The notes under the pieces: model-generated | What the model was told of the DNA's origin: nothing | Database searches by the model: none | The model's input: only the letters and a program-made list of their open reading frames with translations | Made by a program: the position numbers and the translations under genes | Assembly: GCA_002294405.1 (NCBI GenBank) | Contig: DBFP01000001.1 | Span: forward strand, 1-16,858 | DNA length: 16,858 nt | Origin: Anaerolineales bacterium UBA877 | GTDB taxonomy: Bacteria; Chloroflexota; Anaerolineae; Anaerolineales; Villigracilaceae | Reading direction: 5' to 3' | Shown here: positions 6,771-14,674 of the stretch, piece by piece | How positions within the stretch are numbered: the stretch's first letter is position 1 | Layout: every line of letters begins with the position of its first letter

Positions 6771-7808
6771 CTATCTCCTCTTCATGAGTTTCTGGCGGGC
6801 GCCTTCACCCAGCAGGACCATCAAGACCAGTAGATCCTGCAGGACACCTGCAAAGGAAGAGTCCAGTTTATATTGGATCTGTAATTGGACGCTCCCGAAG
6901 TTCAAGGCCGCGAAAAAGAACGCGATCGGTATCGCCCAAATGGCCTGGTAGTTGACCAGCATGGCCACCAGCAGACCCAGGAAACCATAACCGTTGGAAA
7001 TGTTTGGTAGCAGGCGGTGATAAATCGCCGTCACCTGGATGCCGCCTGCCAGGCCGGCAAATGCACCGCACAATAGAAACGCAAATATGCTGTACTGCCA
7101 GGTTGGCACGCCCATCAGGAAGGCTGCCCTGCTGTTCTTCCCCACCGCCTTCAAGCGCAGGCCGAAATGGGTGCCGCGCAACAGCAAATAGACCAGTCCG
7201 ATTACCAGGATCGATATCCCCAACGACCAGAGACTTAGTTCCGTACCCGGCAGTGTCGGCAGCCACAGGATTTTGTTGAAGGGCTGCGTGCCCGACATCG
7301 AACCGACCCCGGGACGCTTCCATGGACCGAAGACCAGGTAAATGGTCAAAGCCGTGGCGACAAAATTTAACCCCAAACCGCCGAAGATTTCGTTGACACC
7401 TCCAAAAGTCTTGAGGGCACCTGCCAATGCAGCCCAGAGCGCCCCTCCCAGAATTCCTCCCAGGATACCCAGGGTAATGATCATGGCTGGCGGGATGCCG
7501 GTATCCTGAAAAAGGCGCAGTGCCCCGGTGGCAAAAATTGCCCCCATCGTCATCTGTCCTTCCATGCCGATGTTCCACAAGCCGGCCGAAAAGGTGACCA
7601 GCACTCCTGCAGTCGTCAACAGCAGCGGCGACCAGGTGATCAGCACTGCCACCACGTTCCGTGTCGAACCAAAGGCGCCTTTCACGATGCTCATATAACT
7701 TTTAATCGGCGGTGCACCAACAGCCACCAGGATCAGGGTCGTAATTAACAGCGCCAGGAGCAGCGCGCCAACTTGAAAACCGAGGTTGATCCAGGTGTTC
7801 TTCCTCAT
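6771..7808 (-). CDS. BMP/Nup-type ABC transporter permease, NupP-like
   Basis: The 345-residue protein is the partner permease (NupP/YufP-like) of the same superfamily. After a first membrane helix it shows GLWNIGMEGQMTMGAIFATG, the coupling-helix motif of this family, then some nine further hydrophobic segments. It ends in a short basic tail (GARQKLMKRR). Its start overlaps the ATPase stop by four bases (ATGA), so translation is coupled. The two permeases are different enough to form a heterodimer, as in the nucleoside transporters of this class. With the double ATPase and the lipoprotein upstream it completes an importer. Confidence 0.9.
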   Translation of the reverse strand: MRKNTWINLGFQVGALLLALLITTLILVAVGAPPIKSYMSIVKGAFGSTRNVVAVLITWSPLLLTTAGVLVTFSAGLWNIGMEGQMTMGAIFATGALRLFQDTGIPPAMIITLGILGGILGGALWAALAGALKTFGGVNEIFGGLGLNFVATALTIYLVFGPWKRPGVGSMSGTQPFNKILWLPTLPGTELSLWSLGISILVIGLVYLLLRGTHFGLRLKAVGKNSRAAFLMGVPTWQYSIFAFLLCGAFAGLAGGIQVTAIYHRLLPNISNGYGFLGLLVAMLVNYQAIWAIPIAFFFAALNFGSVQLQIQYKLDSSFAGVLQDLLVLMVLLGEGARQKLMKRR

Positions 7809-9295
7809 TCTCCCCCTCCTGAAGATGATTCAGTCCAACCTTTGCCGCCGATCAACTCGCCGAGTTTTTCTGTCGTCAGGGTGGTGGAATCCAGCGCCAG
7901 CGTCACCTTGCCGCTGAAGAAGACCAGGACGCGGTCGCTGTACTGCAGGATCTCCTCCAGGTCCGACGAGATGAACAGGATCGATGTCCCGTTCTTGCAG
8001 CGCTCCTTGAGCTTGTTCCAGATATAGATGGTCGATTCGATATCCAGCCCGCGCGTTGGGTGTTCGAGCAGCAGCAGGTTAAGCGGTTCCCGCAAGAGAG
8101 CCAGCAGGGCGCGCTGCTGGTTTCCTCCCGAAAGTGATTCGACAGTGTTCTCCGGTGTCCCGCGAACGTCAAATTCCTTGATCCGTTTTTCCGCCAGCAG
8201 GCGACCCTTATCCCAATTGATAAAAAAACCTGAGGCTTTCTCAGCCAGGATAAAATGCTCGGTCAGATTCAAACCCGGCACCAAACCTTCCTCGAGACGT
8301 GCAGCCGGAAGGAAAGCCACGCCGAATTTTTTAAAAGCCTGGTAGGATCGACCGGTCAGGTCGCGCCCACCGATGAGGATTTTTCCGCCTACCGTGTGAG
8401 CCATTCCACCCACAGCCCTTAAAAACAATCCCTGGCCGCTCCCTTCCATCCCAGCCATTCCGATCACCTCGCCGCAGTGTACGTCCAGGTTCACTTCCCT
8501 GACCTTCAACCTGTAATCTTCGATGGAAAGTTTGGAAAGGCTGACCGTAACATCATCCGCAGTACAAGGATTTCGCTCTCCCACTGCAATATCTTTTCCA
8601 AACATCATCTCAACTAATTTCTTTGTGTTGTATGGCTGTTTAACCTCTCCCACCAGGTTGCCCTGGCGCAAGACCGCCACCCCGGTGCATAGACCTTCAA
8701 CATCTTCCAGCTTGTGAGACACGAAAAGTATCGTTTTGCCTTGCTGGGCCAACAATCGTAAAGCCTCAAAAAGTTTCACCTTCTGGGCTGCGCTGATCCC
8801 GGTGGTGGGTTCATCAAAAATTAATACCCGTGCCCCCAACCAGATCAAGCGCAATATTTCCAACTGCTGGCGCTCACCCACGGTCAGGGAATCAATGTAA
8901 GCATCAGGATCAATAAAAAAAGAAAATTGCTCAGACAACTTTTTAAAATCCCGGTTCGCTTCCGCCTGGCCGGTTGACAACCCGCCTTTGTGACCGAGGA
9001 TGAAATTATCAATGACACGCATGGGGGGAAAGTCCAGCGGATCCTGGTGCAGCATCCCGACCCCATGGTGAATGGCATCGGATGGGGAGTGAATACTTAC
9101 TGGATGATCATCCAGCAGGATTTCGCCCCGGTCCGCCCGAAAAAAACCGGATAGTATCTTCATCAGGGTGCTTTTTCCAGCACCATTCTCCCCCAGGATG
9201 CCCTGGATCGTCCCAGCCTGGATCTTAAGACTAATACCATTATTGGCATGAACCGGGCCAAATGATTTATATATCTCGCGGAGTTCAACGTTCAT
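7805..9295 (-). CDS. ABC transporter ATPase with two nucleotide-binding domains (NupO/RbsA-like)
   Basis: The 496 residues carry two fused ABC domains, the usual length for this family. Domain 1 is intact: Walker A GENGAGKST (35-43), signature SLTVGERQQ (136-144, a V in place of the usual S as often in this family), Walker B plus catalytic Glu in VLIFDEP (157-163), and switch His in FVSHK (191-195). Domain 2 is degenerate: its P-loop reads GMEGSGQG (282-289) without the Lys, and its Walker B reads LLLLEHP (407-413), with Asp-Glu replaced by Glu-His. Its signature ESLSGGNQQ (386-394) is intact. Such asymmetry is known in RbsA/NupO-type proteins and implies one working ATP site. The start is preceded only by a weak AGGGA. 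The gene lies behind a terminator that separates it from the binding-protein gene. Confidence 0.93.
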   Translation of the reverse strand: MNVELREIYKSFGPVHANNGISLKIQAGTIQGILGENGAGKSTLMKILSGFFRADRGEILLDDHPVSIHSPSDAIHHGVGMLHQDPLDFPPMRVIDNFILGHKGGLSTGQAEANRDFKKLSEQFSFFIDPDAYIDSLTVGERQQLEILRLIWLGARVLIFDEPTTGISAAQKVKLFEALRLLAQQGKTILFVSHKLEDVEGLCTGVAVLRQGNLVGEVKQPYNTKKLVEMMFGKDIAVGERNPCTADDVTVSLSKLSIEDYRLKVREVNLDVHCGEVIGMAGMEGSGQGLFLRAVGGMAHTVGGKILIGGRDLTGRSYQAFKKFGVAFLPAARLEEGLVPGLNLTEHFILAEKASGFFINWDKGRLLAEKRIKEFDVRGTPENTVESLSGGNQQRALLALLREPLNLLLLEHPTRGLDIESTIYIWNKLKERCKNGTSILFISSDLEEILQYSDRVLVFFSGKVTLALDSTTLTTEKLGELIGGKGWTESSSGGGE

Positions 9296-9324
9296 GCTTT
9301 ATTCCCTGGAGAGCTGCCCCTGCG

Positions 9325-9362
9325 CAAAAAAGAAAATTGGGGGAAGGCGTGTGCCTTCCCCC
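9325..9362 (-). terminator. Intrinsic terminator between binding-protein and ATPase genes
   Basis: A perfect 10-bp stem pairs GGGGGAAGGC (9339-9348) with GCCTTCCCCC (9353-9362) around a 4-base loop. On the minus strand it is followed by AATTTTCTTTTTTG. It begins 9 bases after the stop codon of the binding-protein gene and 30 bases before the ATPase start. It should stop most transcripts after the binding protein and let a fraction read into the ATPase and permease genes. Confidence 0.9.
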
Positions 9363-9371
9363 ATGGGTGCT

Positions 9372-10658
9372 TTATTGTGAAACGCTCTGGCCTATCATGC
9401 CCTCGAGCAGTTGGTGAAGGTACCAAACCTGTTGCGGGGTTGCAACTACTCCATCGGCAAGATAAACGCTGCCATCCTGCAGATTGATCGGACCAGTCCA
9501 CAGGTTCAGTCCGCCTGCCAGTTGAGAAATGAATCCATCCAGCTGGGTGGATGCCTCAGTGCTCAAGCCGTCACCCTTTACGAAGCCGGCTGAACTTGTA
9601 TCAATATTGTTGATATTCGTCCAATCGGGGGCGCTCCAAATGAAGGACGATTTCCAGGTCCCGTCGATGGCGGTTTTGACCGTCGCCAGGTAATCTGGAT
9701 TCCAGTTGAAATAAGGTACTCCCAGGCAGACATCCGGGGCTCCACTGCAGTTGGTCCGGTAGTCGTAGGATACAGCCCACGTTTGCTTACCGGCATCATG
9801 CATCTTCTTGGCTTCCACCAGGGCTTCCGTGGTGTCGATTCCTGACATCACCACATCAAATCCACTGTTAAAGAAATCGTCAGCCACCTGGGTGGGATCC
9901 GATGTGAACCCGGGGATGTTGAACCAGAAGCCGATCCAGGTAACCTTGAATTGCAGATCGGCGGCATTCTTGTGGAGAATGTTTGTCCAGCAGTACTTTG
10001 CGCCCAGGTAAGCTGAGGACGCCAGTCGGCGGGTTTCGTCATTGATCAATGGGCCAAGGTAACCGATTTTTCCGGTCTTGGTGGTCAGGGCTGCGGCGCA
10101 TCCGGCAACATGCTTCATATCTTCCATTCGTCCGAAGATATTGACCATGTTGTCCATGGGAACATATGCCTCGCCGTCCTTCCAGACCTGGTCGCCGGAA
10201 GCCATGATAACCTTGATATCCGGGTGAGCCTGTGCGAATTTGGTCGCCTCGTCCTTCATGTCATCCGAGTTGAAGATGATCAACTTGGCACCCTCCCCGA
10301 CCAGTTGTTCAGCCAGTTGCGAGGTGGTCGTTCCAGGATAAGCAGGAGAACCGGAATAGACATTTTCAAGGTAGAGCATCTTGGCACCGGGGATTTTTTG
10401 TTCAAGATACAGGCCGGCATCATAATGGGCATTGCTCCATCCTTGATCGTTATGCGGCCCGACCAGCAGCATGCCGAAGGTGAACGGTTCGGTTGTCGCA
10501 GTTGGTGGAACCGCAGTCGGTGGAGGTGGTGCTGTAGGTGGAACTGCAGTGTTGGGTGGTACAGCGGTGGGCTGAGTGGTTACCTGCGGTCCACATGCAG
10601 TCGCGAGCATCACCAGCGCCATTGCCAGTAAGGTGATTTGAAACAACTTGTTACGCAT
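9372..10658 (-). CDS. BMP-family substrate-binding lipoprotein of an ABC importer
   Basis: The 428-residue protein starts with a lipoprotein signal (basic MRNK, hydrophobic core, lipobox LATAC with Cys22). A low-complexity linker rich in Pro, Thr and Ala follows (about 28-57), as is common in Chloroflexota lipoproteins. The mature part is a periplasmic-binding-protein fold of the BMP/PnrA family: FTFGMLLVGPHNDQGWSNAHY (59-79) is the first strand and ligand-site segment. GAKLIIFNSDDM and KIGYLGPL are further fold landmarks, and DVVMSGIDTTEALVEAKK belongs to the second lobe. Characterised members bind purine nucleosides; some relatives bind other purine or autoinducer ligands. An AAGGAGG box lies 7 bases before the ATG. 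It is directly followed by a terminator and the rest of the transporter, and preceded by the adenine-deaminase-family gene, which supports a purine-type ligand. Confidence 0.9.
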   Translation of the reverse strand: MRNKLFQITLLAMALVMLATACGPQVTTQPTAVPPNTAVPPTAPPPPTAVPPTATTEPFTFGMLLVGPHNDQGWSNAHYDAGLYLEQKIPGAKMLYLENVYSGSPAYPGTTTSQLAEQLVGEGAKLIIFNSDDMKDEATKFAQAHPDIKVIMASGDQVWKDGEAYVPMDNMVNIFGRMEDMKHVAGCAAALTTKTGKIGYLGPLINDETRRLASSAYLGAKYCWTNILHKNAADLQFKVTWIGFWFNIPGFTSDPTQVADDFFNSGFDVVMSGIDTTEALVEAKKMHDAGKQTWAVSYDYRTNCSGAPDVCLGVPYFNWNPDYLATVKTAIDGTWKSSFIWSAPDWTNINNIDTSSAGFVKGDGLSTEASTQLDGFISQLAGGLNLWTGPINLQDGSVYLADGVVATPQQVWYLHQLLEGMIGQSVSQ

Positions 10659-10757
10659 ACTACTTCCTCCTTGAAATAGATTGAAATTTTGGTTAACTTG
10701 TAAAAGAAAATCGATTTTTGCTAAGTAAATCTTCTTGGCCTCCTTTCAACATGCGTC
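10659..10757 (-). promoter_or_regulatory. AT-rich gap before the lipoprotein gene, possible internal promoter
   Basis: This gap is much richer in A and T than its flanks. It contains a perfect 12-base palindrome AAAATCGATTTT (10707-10718) and a second AAAGGAGG box (near 10739-10746) that precedes no obvious gene. No clear -35/-10 pair can be named. An internal promoter or regulator site is plausible given the length of the gap compared with the tight spacing of the upstream genes. Confidence 0.25.
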
Positions 10758-12596
10758 TTATTCTGCAACCACAAGATCTACAAACCTGGGTAACTGGCCT
10801 GGCTTCAATTCAACCAGGCCCTGGTTGGATAGGTGAAGTTCCTCAAGGACAATTAAACCTAAAAGGCTGATGGTCATTTCCACAGAATCATGCAGGCAGC
10901 CTGCCTTTTTCAATCCCTCTTCAATGGACTTAAGTTGATTCGAAACCTCTTCAACAGATTCCAATGACATTAACCCGCCCAGGGGCAAGGGCATCAATGC
11001 CTCCAGCTTTCCGTCCACCACAACGCAGTGTCCCCCGCCCACCCGGATCAATTCGTTGGCAGCCAGCGCCATCGCCTTATCGCTGGTCCCAATCACCTGC
11101 AGGTTGTGGCAATCATGGGAAACGGTCGAGGCGAAGGCGGAATTTGGTTTCAGCTGCAAGCCGGTGGCAAATCCAATCCCCCGGGTCTTTTTAACTTCCG
11201 GGCGGGGTTCGTGGCGGTAGAAATTTGCCACTTTTACAAGGTCCTTTGCTGGATCAGCCAGGAGGGAGCCGTTGACAGGCTCAATTTCACTGTACTCTTC
11301 AGCAGTGTGAACCATTCCCGGGAATATGCGCATCACCCGCACTTTTACCTTTTTCTTGGCTGGAATATTGAAATCTGCCTCGGTCAGTTTGGGAAGGTGC
11401 ACGGATCTCAGCGCCCATTCCGGATAGTTATAGCGTGGAAAGTCCATCACCATTTTGCCCTTTTCCGCCACCAGCAATCCATCGGCAAAAACCTGGTCTA
11501 TGGATACATTTACCAGGTCGCTGATGATGAGAATATCCGCGGCGCGACCGGGGGAAATGGAACCGATCCAGCGTGATTTTTCCAGCAGTTGGGCGGCATT
11601 GATCGTCACCATCTGGATCGCCAGCATGGGCGGTACGCCTTGCTTGATGGCATCCCGCACGACCCGGCTGAGATGTCCCTGTTCAATGATGGAAGCCGGT
11701 GTGACATCATCCGTGACCATGGTGAAATAGCGCGTGTCCAGTCCCGGGTTTTCTGTGACTGCCTTGATGGTGTTGGGCATATCCAGCCATGCCGTGCCAT
11801 ATCTTTGCTGGGCATAGCACCCCAATTCAGCCCGATGCATGACAGCTTCGGCCGTGGTGGCTTCATGGCAGGCTGTGATTCCCGCGGCAATGAATGCCGG
11901 CAGTCCCTTGTCCAGTTCCAGGCTGGCATAATGCCCGGTTAACACGTTTCCGGATTTTAAGCTGGCGGCGGTAATGGCATGCACGTGAGGGTCGCCGTAG
12001 ATTACACCCGGGAAGTTCATCTGTTCACCCTGCAATTGCGCCCAGCCCTCCTCGTAAGCCTGGGTTACCTCTTTGGCGGTGATCGTCGCGCCTGCGTCCT
12101 CAAATCCGGGGATGGAAGGTACGCACACGGGCATGGCCACCAGGATTTTTAAAGGCAAGCCTTGGGCCGCCTCGTGAAATAATTCAACAGCCCGAATTCC
12201 AAAAACATTGGTGATCTCGTGGTTGTCACAGGCAATGGTGGTGGTCCCATGCGGAAGGATCGCTTCGGCAAAACTGACCACGTCCACCATGCTGCTCTCA
12301 ACATGATCGTGGGTATCAATAAAACCCGGGACGAGAAACCGCCCGCCGGCGTCCACCACCTTGGTGTGCTTATCGGCAAGGAGATGATCCCCTTTCCCAA
12401 CATGGGCGATTATTCCATGGCGAACCGCCACGGTAACTCCATCCTGGATCCGCGCTACATTGACATTGACCAGTCGACCGTTTTTGATGATCAGGTCGGC
12501 TGGTTCCCTCCCCATGGCTGTTGCCACAACATCCAGCGTAACTTCATGCAGCAACCTTCTTTTATGGGTATTGCGGGGTGTTTTTGATGCAGACAT
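10758..12596 (-). CDS. ade: Adenine deaminase-family amidohydrolase
   Basis: The 612-residue protein has the full adenine deaminase layout. An N-terminal beta-sandwich (EPADLIIKNGRLVNV, 31-45) is followed by the metal-dependent amidohydrolase barrel and the family-specific C-terminal domain (GGHCVVVDGKLEALMPLPLG and ISLLGLIVLEELHLSNQGL). Metal or catalytic candidates are His96 and His98 (DTHDHVESSM), CDNHEITN (123-130), Glu191 in GEQMN, His222, His244 and Asp296/297. Known members hydrolyse adenine to hypoxanthine and ammonia in the cytosol. Three family positions differ: HxH is HDH rather than the usual HVH, the DPHEI motif reads DNHEI, and GDPHVH follows the bridging Glu loop. A related purine or ring substrate is therefore possible. 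An AGGAG box lies 7 bases before the ATG. It sits between the carbamate kinase gene and the ABC importer, with its own presumed promoter and operator. Confidence 0.82.
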   Translation of the reverse strand: MSASKTPRNTHKRRLLHEVTLDVVATAMGREPADLIIKNGRLVNVNVARIQDGVTVAVRHGIIAHVGKGDHLLADKHTKVVDAGGRFLVPGFIDTHDHVESSMVDVVSFAEAILPHGTTTIACDNHEITNVFGIRAVELFHEAAQGLPLKILVAMPVCVPSIPGFEDAGATITAKEVTQAYEEGWAQLQGEQMNFPGVIYGDPHVHAITAASLKSGNVLTGHYASLELDKGLPAFIAAGITACHEATTAEAVMHRAELGCYAQQRYGTAWLDMPNTIKAVTENPGLDTRYFTMVTDDVTPASIIEQGHLSRVVRDAIKQGVPPMLAIQMVTINAAQLLEKSRWIGSISPGRAADILIISDLVNVSIDQVFADGLLVAEKGKMVMDFPRYNYPEWALRSVHLPKLTEADFNIPAKKKVKVRVMRIFPGMVHTAEEYSEIEPVNGSLLADPAKDLVKVANFYRHEPRPEVKKTRGIGFATGLQLKPNSAFASTVSHDCHNLQVIGTSDKAMALAANELIRVGGGHCVVVDGKLEALMPLPLGGLMSLESVEEVSNQLKSIEEGLKKAGCLHDSVEMTISLLGLIVLEELHLSNQGLVELKPGQLPRFVDLVVAE

Positions 12597-12618
12597 GGGC
12601 GGCTCCTGTGATTGTTTT

Positions 12619-12663
12619 ATTGTTTACAATGAAAATGATGTTGTCTACACAACCTTGATTCTA
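12619..12663 (-). promoter_or_regulatory. Presumed promoter and GntR-type operators before the deaminase gene
   Basis: On the minus strand TAGAAT (12658-12663) is a fair -10 box, without a clear -35. It is followed by the dyad GTTGTGTAGACAAC (12640-12653), which would cover the transcription start, and then by ATTGTAAACAAT (12619-12630), a perfect 12-base palindrome. GTGTAGAC inside the first dyad fits the GT-n-TA-n-AC pattern reported for HutC-type GntR regulators, and a HutC-type gene heads this cluster. The layout suggests repression by blocking the start site. Assignment of the regulator to these sites is inference. Confidence 0.45.
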
Positions 12664-12685
12664 TCATGAGGTGGAATCTTAAATA

Positions 12686-13660
12686 TTATGGCTCAATCCA
12701 CGTGCCTGTCTCCCCTTTAAGAGCGCGTCCAATATTTTCGGGGTTCGTGATCAATGCCCGCCTGCCCCCGTCCTTGGGAGACTTTTCTCCGGCTTCAAGG
12801 AACCAGATGATAGCCTGGATCTTTGGAGCCATGGAGCCCTTGGCAAAATGAACCCCTTCGGCGAGGTACTGCCTGGCTTCGGCAAGTGTCATCCTGTCAA
12901 CCCATACCTGGTTTGGTTTGCCAAAATTGAGGGCCACCTTTTCGACGGCAGTTGAAATTAGCAGCAGATCAGCATTGATCAAGCGCGCCAGCAAACTCGA
13001 AGCAAAGTCCTTGTCGATCACGGCAGCCGTCCCAACATACTCACCCTTGCCCTTGTCGATCACCGGGATGCCTCCCCCGCCCACGGTTACCACCACGGTC
13101 CCGGCATTAATCAGCGTCTCGACAGACTCCAGTTCAACCACTTCCTTCGGGAGCGGCGAGGCGACCACGCGTCTCCAGCCGCGCCCGGAATCCTCCACAA
13201 CGCTCCAGCCCAGTTCTTTCTCACGGCGTTTGGCTTCTGCTTCATCCATGAACCCGCCGATCGGTTTGGATGGATTCTTGAAAGCGGGATCATCTTTATC
13301 CACCAGCACCTGGGTCACCACGGTGGCAACCGCTTTCTTGATCTTGCGCCGGTACAGTTCATTCTGCAGGGTTTGCTGCAAAGCGTAGCCGATGGCGCCC
13401 TGGCTGTCCGCACCGCAAACATCCAGTGGTATCTCGTGCATGCCCTCAACCTTCGCGGCGATTTCCGATCGGCGCAGGATGAACCCGACCTGGGGTCCGT
13501 TCCCGTGCCCGATGGCTACATCCCACCCGGCCTCGATCATGTCCGCAATGTGGTACGTCGTTTCCTTGGCAGCCAGGTATTGGTCTTCAACTGACCTGTG
13601 TTTCTCATCTTTTATCAGTGAATTTCCGCCAATAGCGACAACGGCAATTTTCTTGCTCAT
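12686..13660 (-). CDS. arcC: Carbamate kinase
   Basis: The 324-residue protein is of normal length for carbamate kinase, which in catabolism converts carbamoyl phosphate plus ADP to ATP, CO2 and ammonia. Motifs of the amino acid kinase fold are IGGN (10-13) for phosphate binding, GHGNGPQVGF (51-60), and the GADSQGAIGYALQQ helix. The segment VTVGGGGIPV with the following VIDKDFASSLLA (nucleotide and lid region) and FAKGSMAPKIQA near the C-terminus complete the set. The Shine-Dalgarno TAGGAGG overlaps the stop of the upstream carbamoyltransferase gene, 8 bases from the ATG. There is no arginine deiminase in the window, so this is unlikely to be part of an arginine deiminase pathway. It fits the YqeA role beside YgeW in purine- or ureide-linked clusters. 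Confidence 0.93.
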   Translation of the reverse strand: MSKKIAVVAIGGNSLIKDEKHRSVEDQYLAAKETTYHIADMIEAGWDVAIGHGNGPQVGFILRRSEIAAKVEGMHEIPLDVCGADSQGAIGYALQQTLQNELYRRKIKKAVATVVTQVLVDKDDPAFKNPSKPIGGFMDEAEAKRREKELGWSVVEDSGRGWRRVVASPLPKEVVELESVETLINAGTVVVTVGGGGIPVIDKGKGEYVGTAAVIDKDFASSLLARLINADLLLISTAVEKVALNFGKPNQVWVDRMTLAEARQYLAEGVHFAKGSMAPKIQAIIWFLEAGEKSPKDGGRRALITNPENIGRALKGETGTWIEP

Positions 13661-13672
13661 GAATGCAGCCTC

Positions 13673-14653
13673 CTAACTCATGGTCAGGGCCATGACAGCT
13701 TTCTGGGTATGCATGCGGTTCTCGGCCTCGTCATAGACCACGGACTGTGATCCATCTATCACCTCGTCAGTGACTTCGATATTGCGGTCGGCTGGCAGGG
13801 GATGCATATAGATCGCATCCGGCTTGGCCATGGACATCTTGTGTTCATTAGTGATCCAATGGGGGTACTTTTTGATGATCCGGGCTCCTTCTTCCGGGTC
13901 GGGGGTATGCACCATTGCCCCCCATGATTTGGCGTAGACAATGTCTGCATCCTTGAAGGCGGCTTCCATGTCATCCATTACTTCGAATCCAGCCCCAAAC
14001 TTTTTTGCCTGTTCCCTGGCTTGGTCCATGATGTCCGGCATCAACTTGAATTCCGGCGGATGCGCCAGGACCACATCCAAACCAAAGCGCGGCATTTGCA
14101 GGATCAGCGATTGCGGAACGGACATTGGCTTCTGGTACGAGGCTGCGTAGGCCCACGAGATCACCATCTTTTTTCGTCTCAGGTCACGACCTTTTTTCTC
14201 GACGATCGTCATCAAGTCCGCCAGGCATTGGAACGGGTGATAGAGGTCACACTGCATGTTTAGCACGGGGACGCGCGCCGCCTTGGCGACAGCATTGAGA
14301 TACCCGTTCCCGATGCCCCAATCCACATGTCGGATGGCGATCCCATCGTAATAGCGACCGAATATTTCACCAATTTCCTTGGGCGTGTCGCCATGCGCGA
14401 TCTGCGTGGATTTGCTCTCGATGAACGCACCATGCCCTCCTAACTGGGCCATGCCAGCCTCGAAGGAGCCGCGCGTGCGGGTGGACGAAAAAAAGAACAG
14501 CATCGCCAGCACCTTGTCACGCAGGTATGGATGAGGTTCATTCAAGGCCCGCTTGCGCTTAAGGTCAAAAGCCACATCCAGGATTGTTTCAACTTCCTCC
14601 TTCGAAAAATCCAGGTCGCCGATCAAGTCGCGACCGTGCAGAAACGTTTGCAT
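13673..14653 (-). CDS. ygeW: YgeW-type knotted carbamoyltransferase
   Basis: I chose the ATG at 14653 (326 residues) over an in-frame TTG two codons earlier, because AAGGAG then lies 7 bases from the start instead of 1. The carbamoyl-phosphate site shows SSTRTR (56-61) and HPFQ (139-142). The middle of the protein follows E. coli YgeW closely from memory: QIAHGDT, NMQCDLYHP, then SWAYAASYQKPMSVPQS (166-182), whose proline-containing loop is the one forming the knot in this group. Further matches are LAHPPEFKLMPD, AFKDADIVYAKSW and HPLPADR (284-290). It is shorter than E. coli YgeW, mainly in the C-terminal third. YgeW-type enzymes are considered catabolic transcarbamylases whose natural ureido substrate is not settled. 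It lies between an ATCase-like paralogue and carbamate kinase, so it probably feeds carbamoyl phosphate to the kinase. It is not an ordinary ornithine carbamoyltransferase. Confidence 0.85.
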   Translation of the reverse strand: MQTFLHGRDLIGDLDFSKEEVETILDVAFDLKRKRALNEPHPYLRDKVLAMLFFFSSTRTRGSFEAGMAQLGGHGAFIESKSTQIAHGDTPKEIGEIFGRYYDGIAIRHVDWGIGNGYLNAVAKAARVPVLNMQCDLYHPFQCLADLMTIVEKKGRDLRRKKMVISWAYAASYQKPMSVPQSLILQMPRFGLDVVLAHPPEFKLMPDIMDQAREQAKKFGAGFEVMDDMEAAFKDADIVYAKSWGAMVHTPDPEEGARIIKKYPHWITNEHKMSMAKPDAIYMHPLPADRNIEVTDEVIDGSQSVVYDEAENRMHTQKAVMALTMS

Positions 14654-14674
14654 ATTCAATCTCCTTCCCGTCTT

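Noticed and set aside
12686..14653. Arginine deiminase pathway (arcB plus arcC)
   Set aside because: The carbamoyltransferase next to carbamate kinase has YgeW-type features (KPMSVPQ loop, HPFQ, HPLPADR) and there is no arginine deiminase or arginine/ornithine antiporter in the window.
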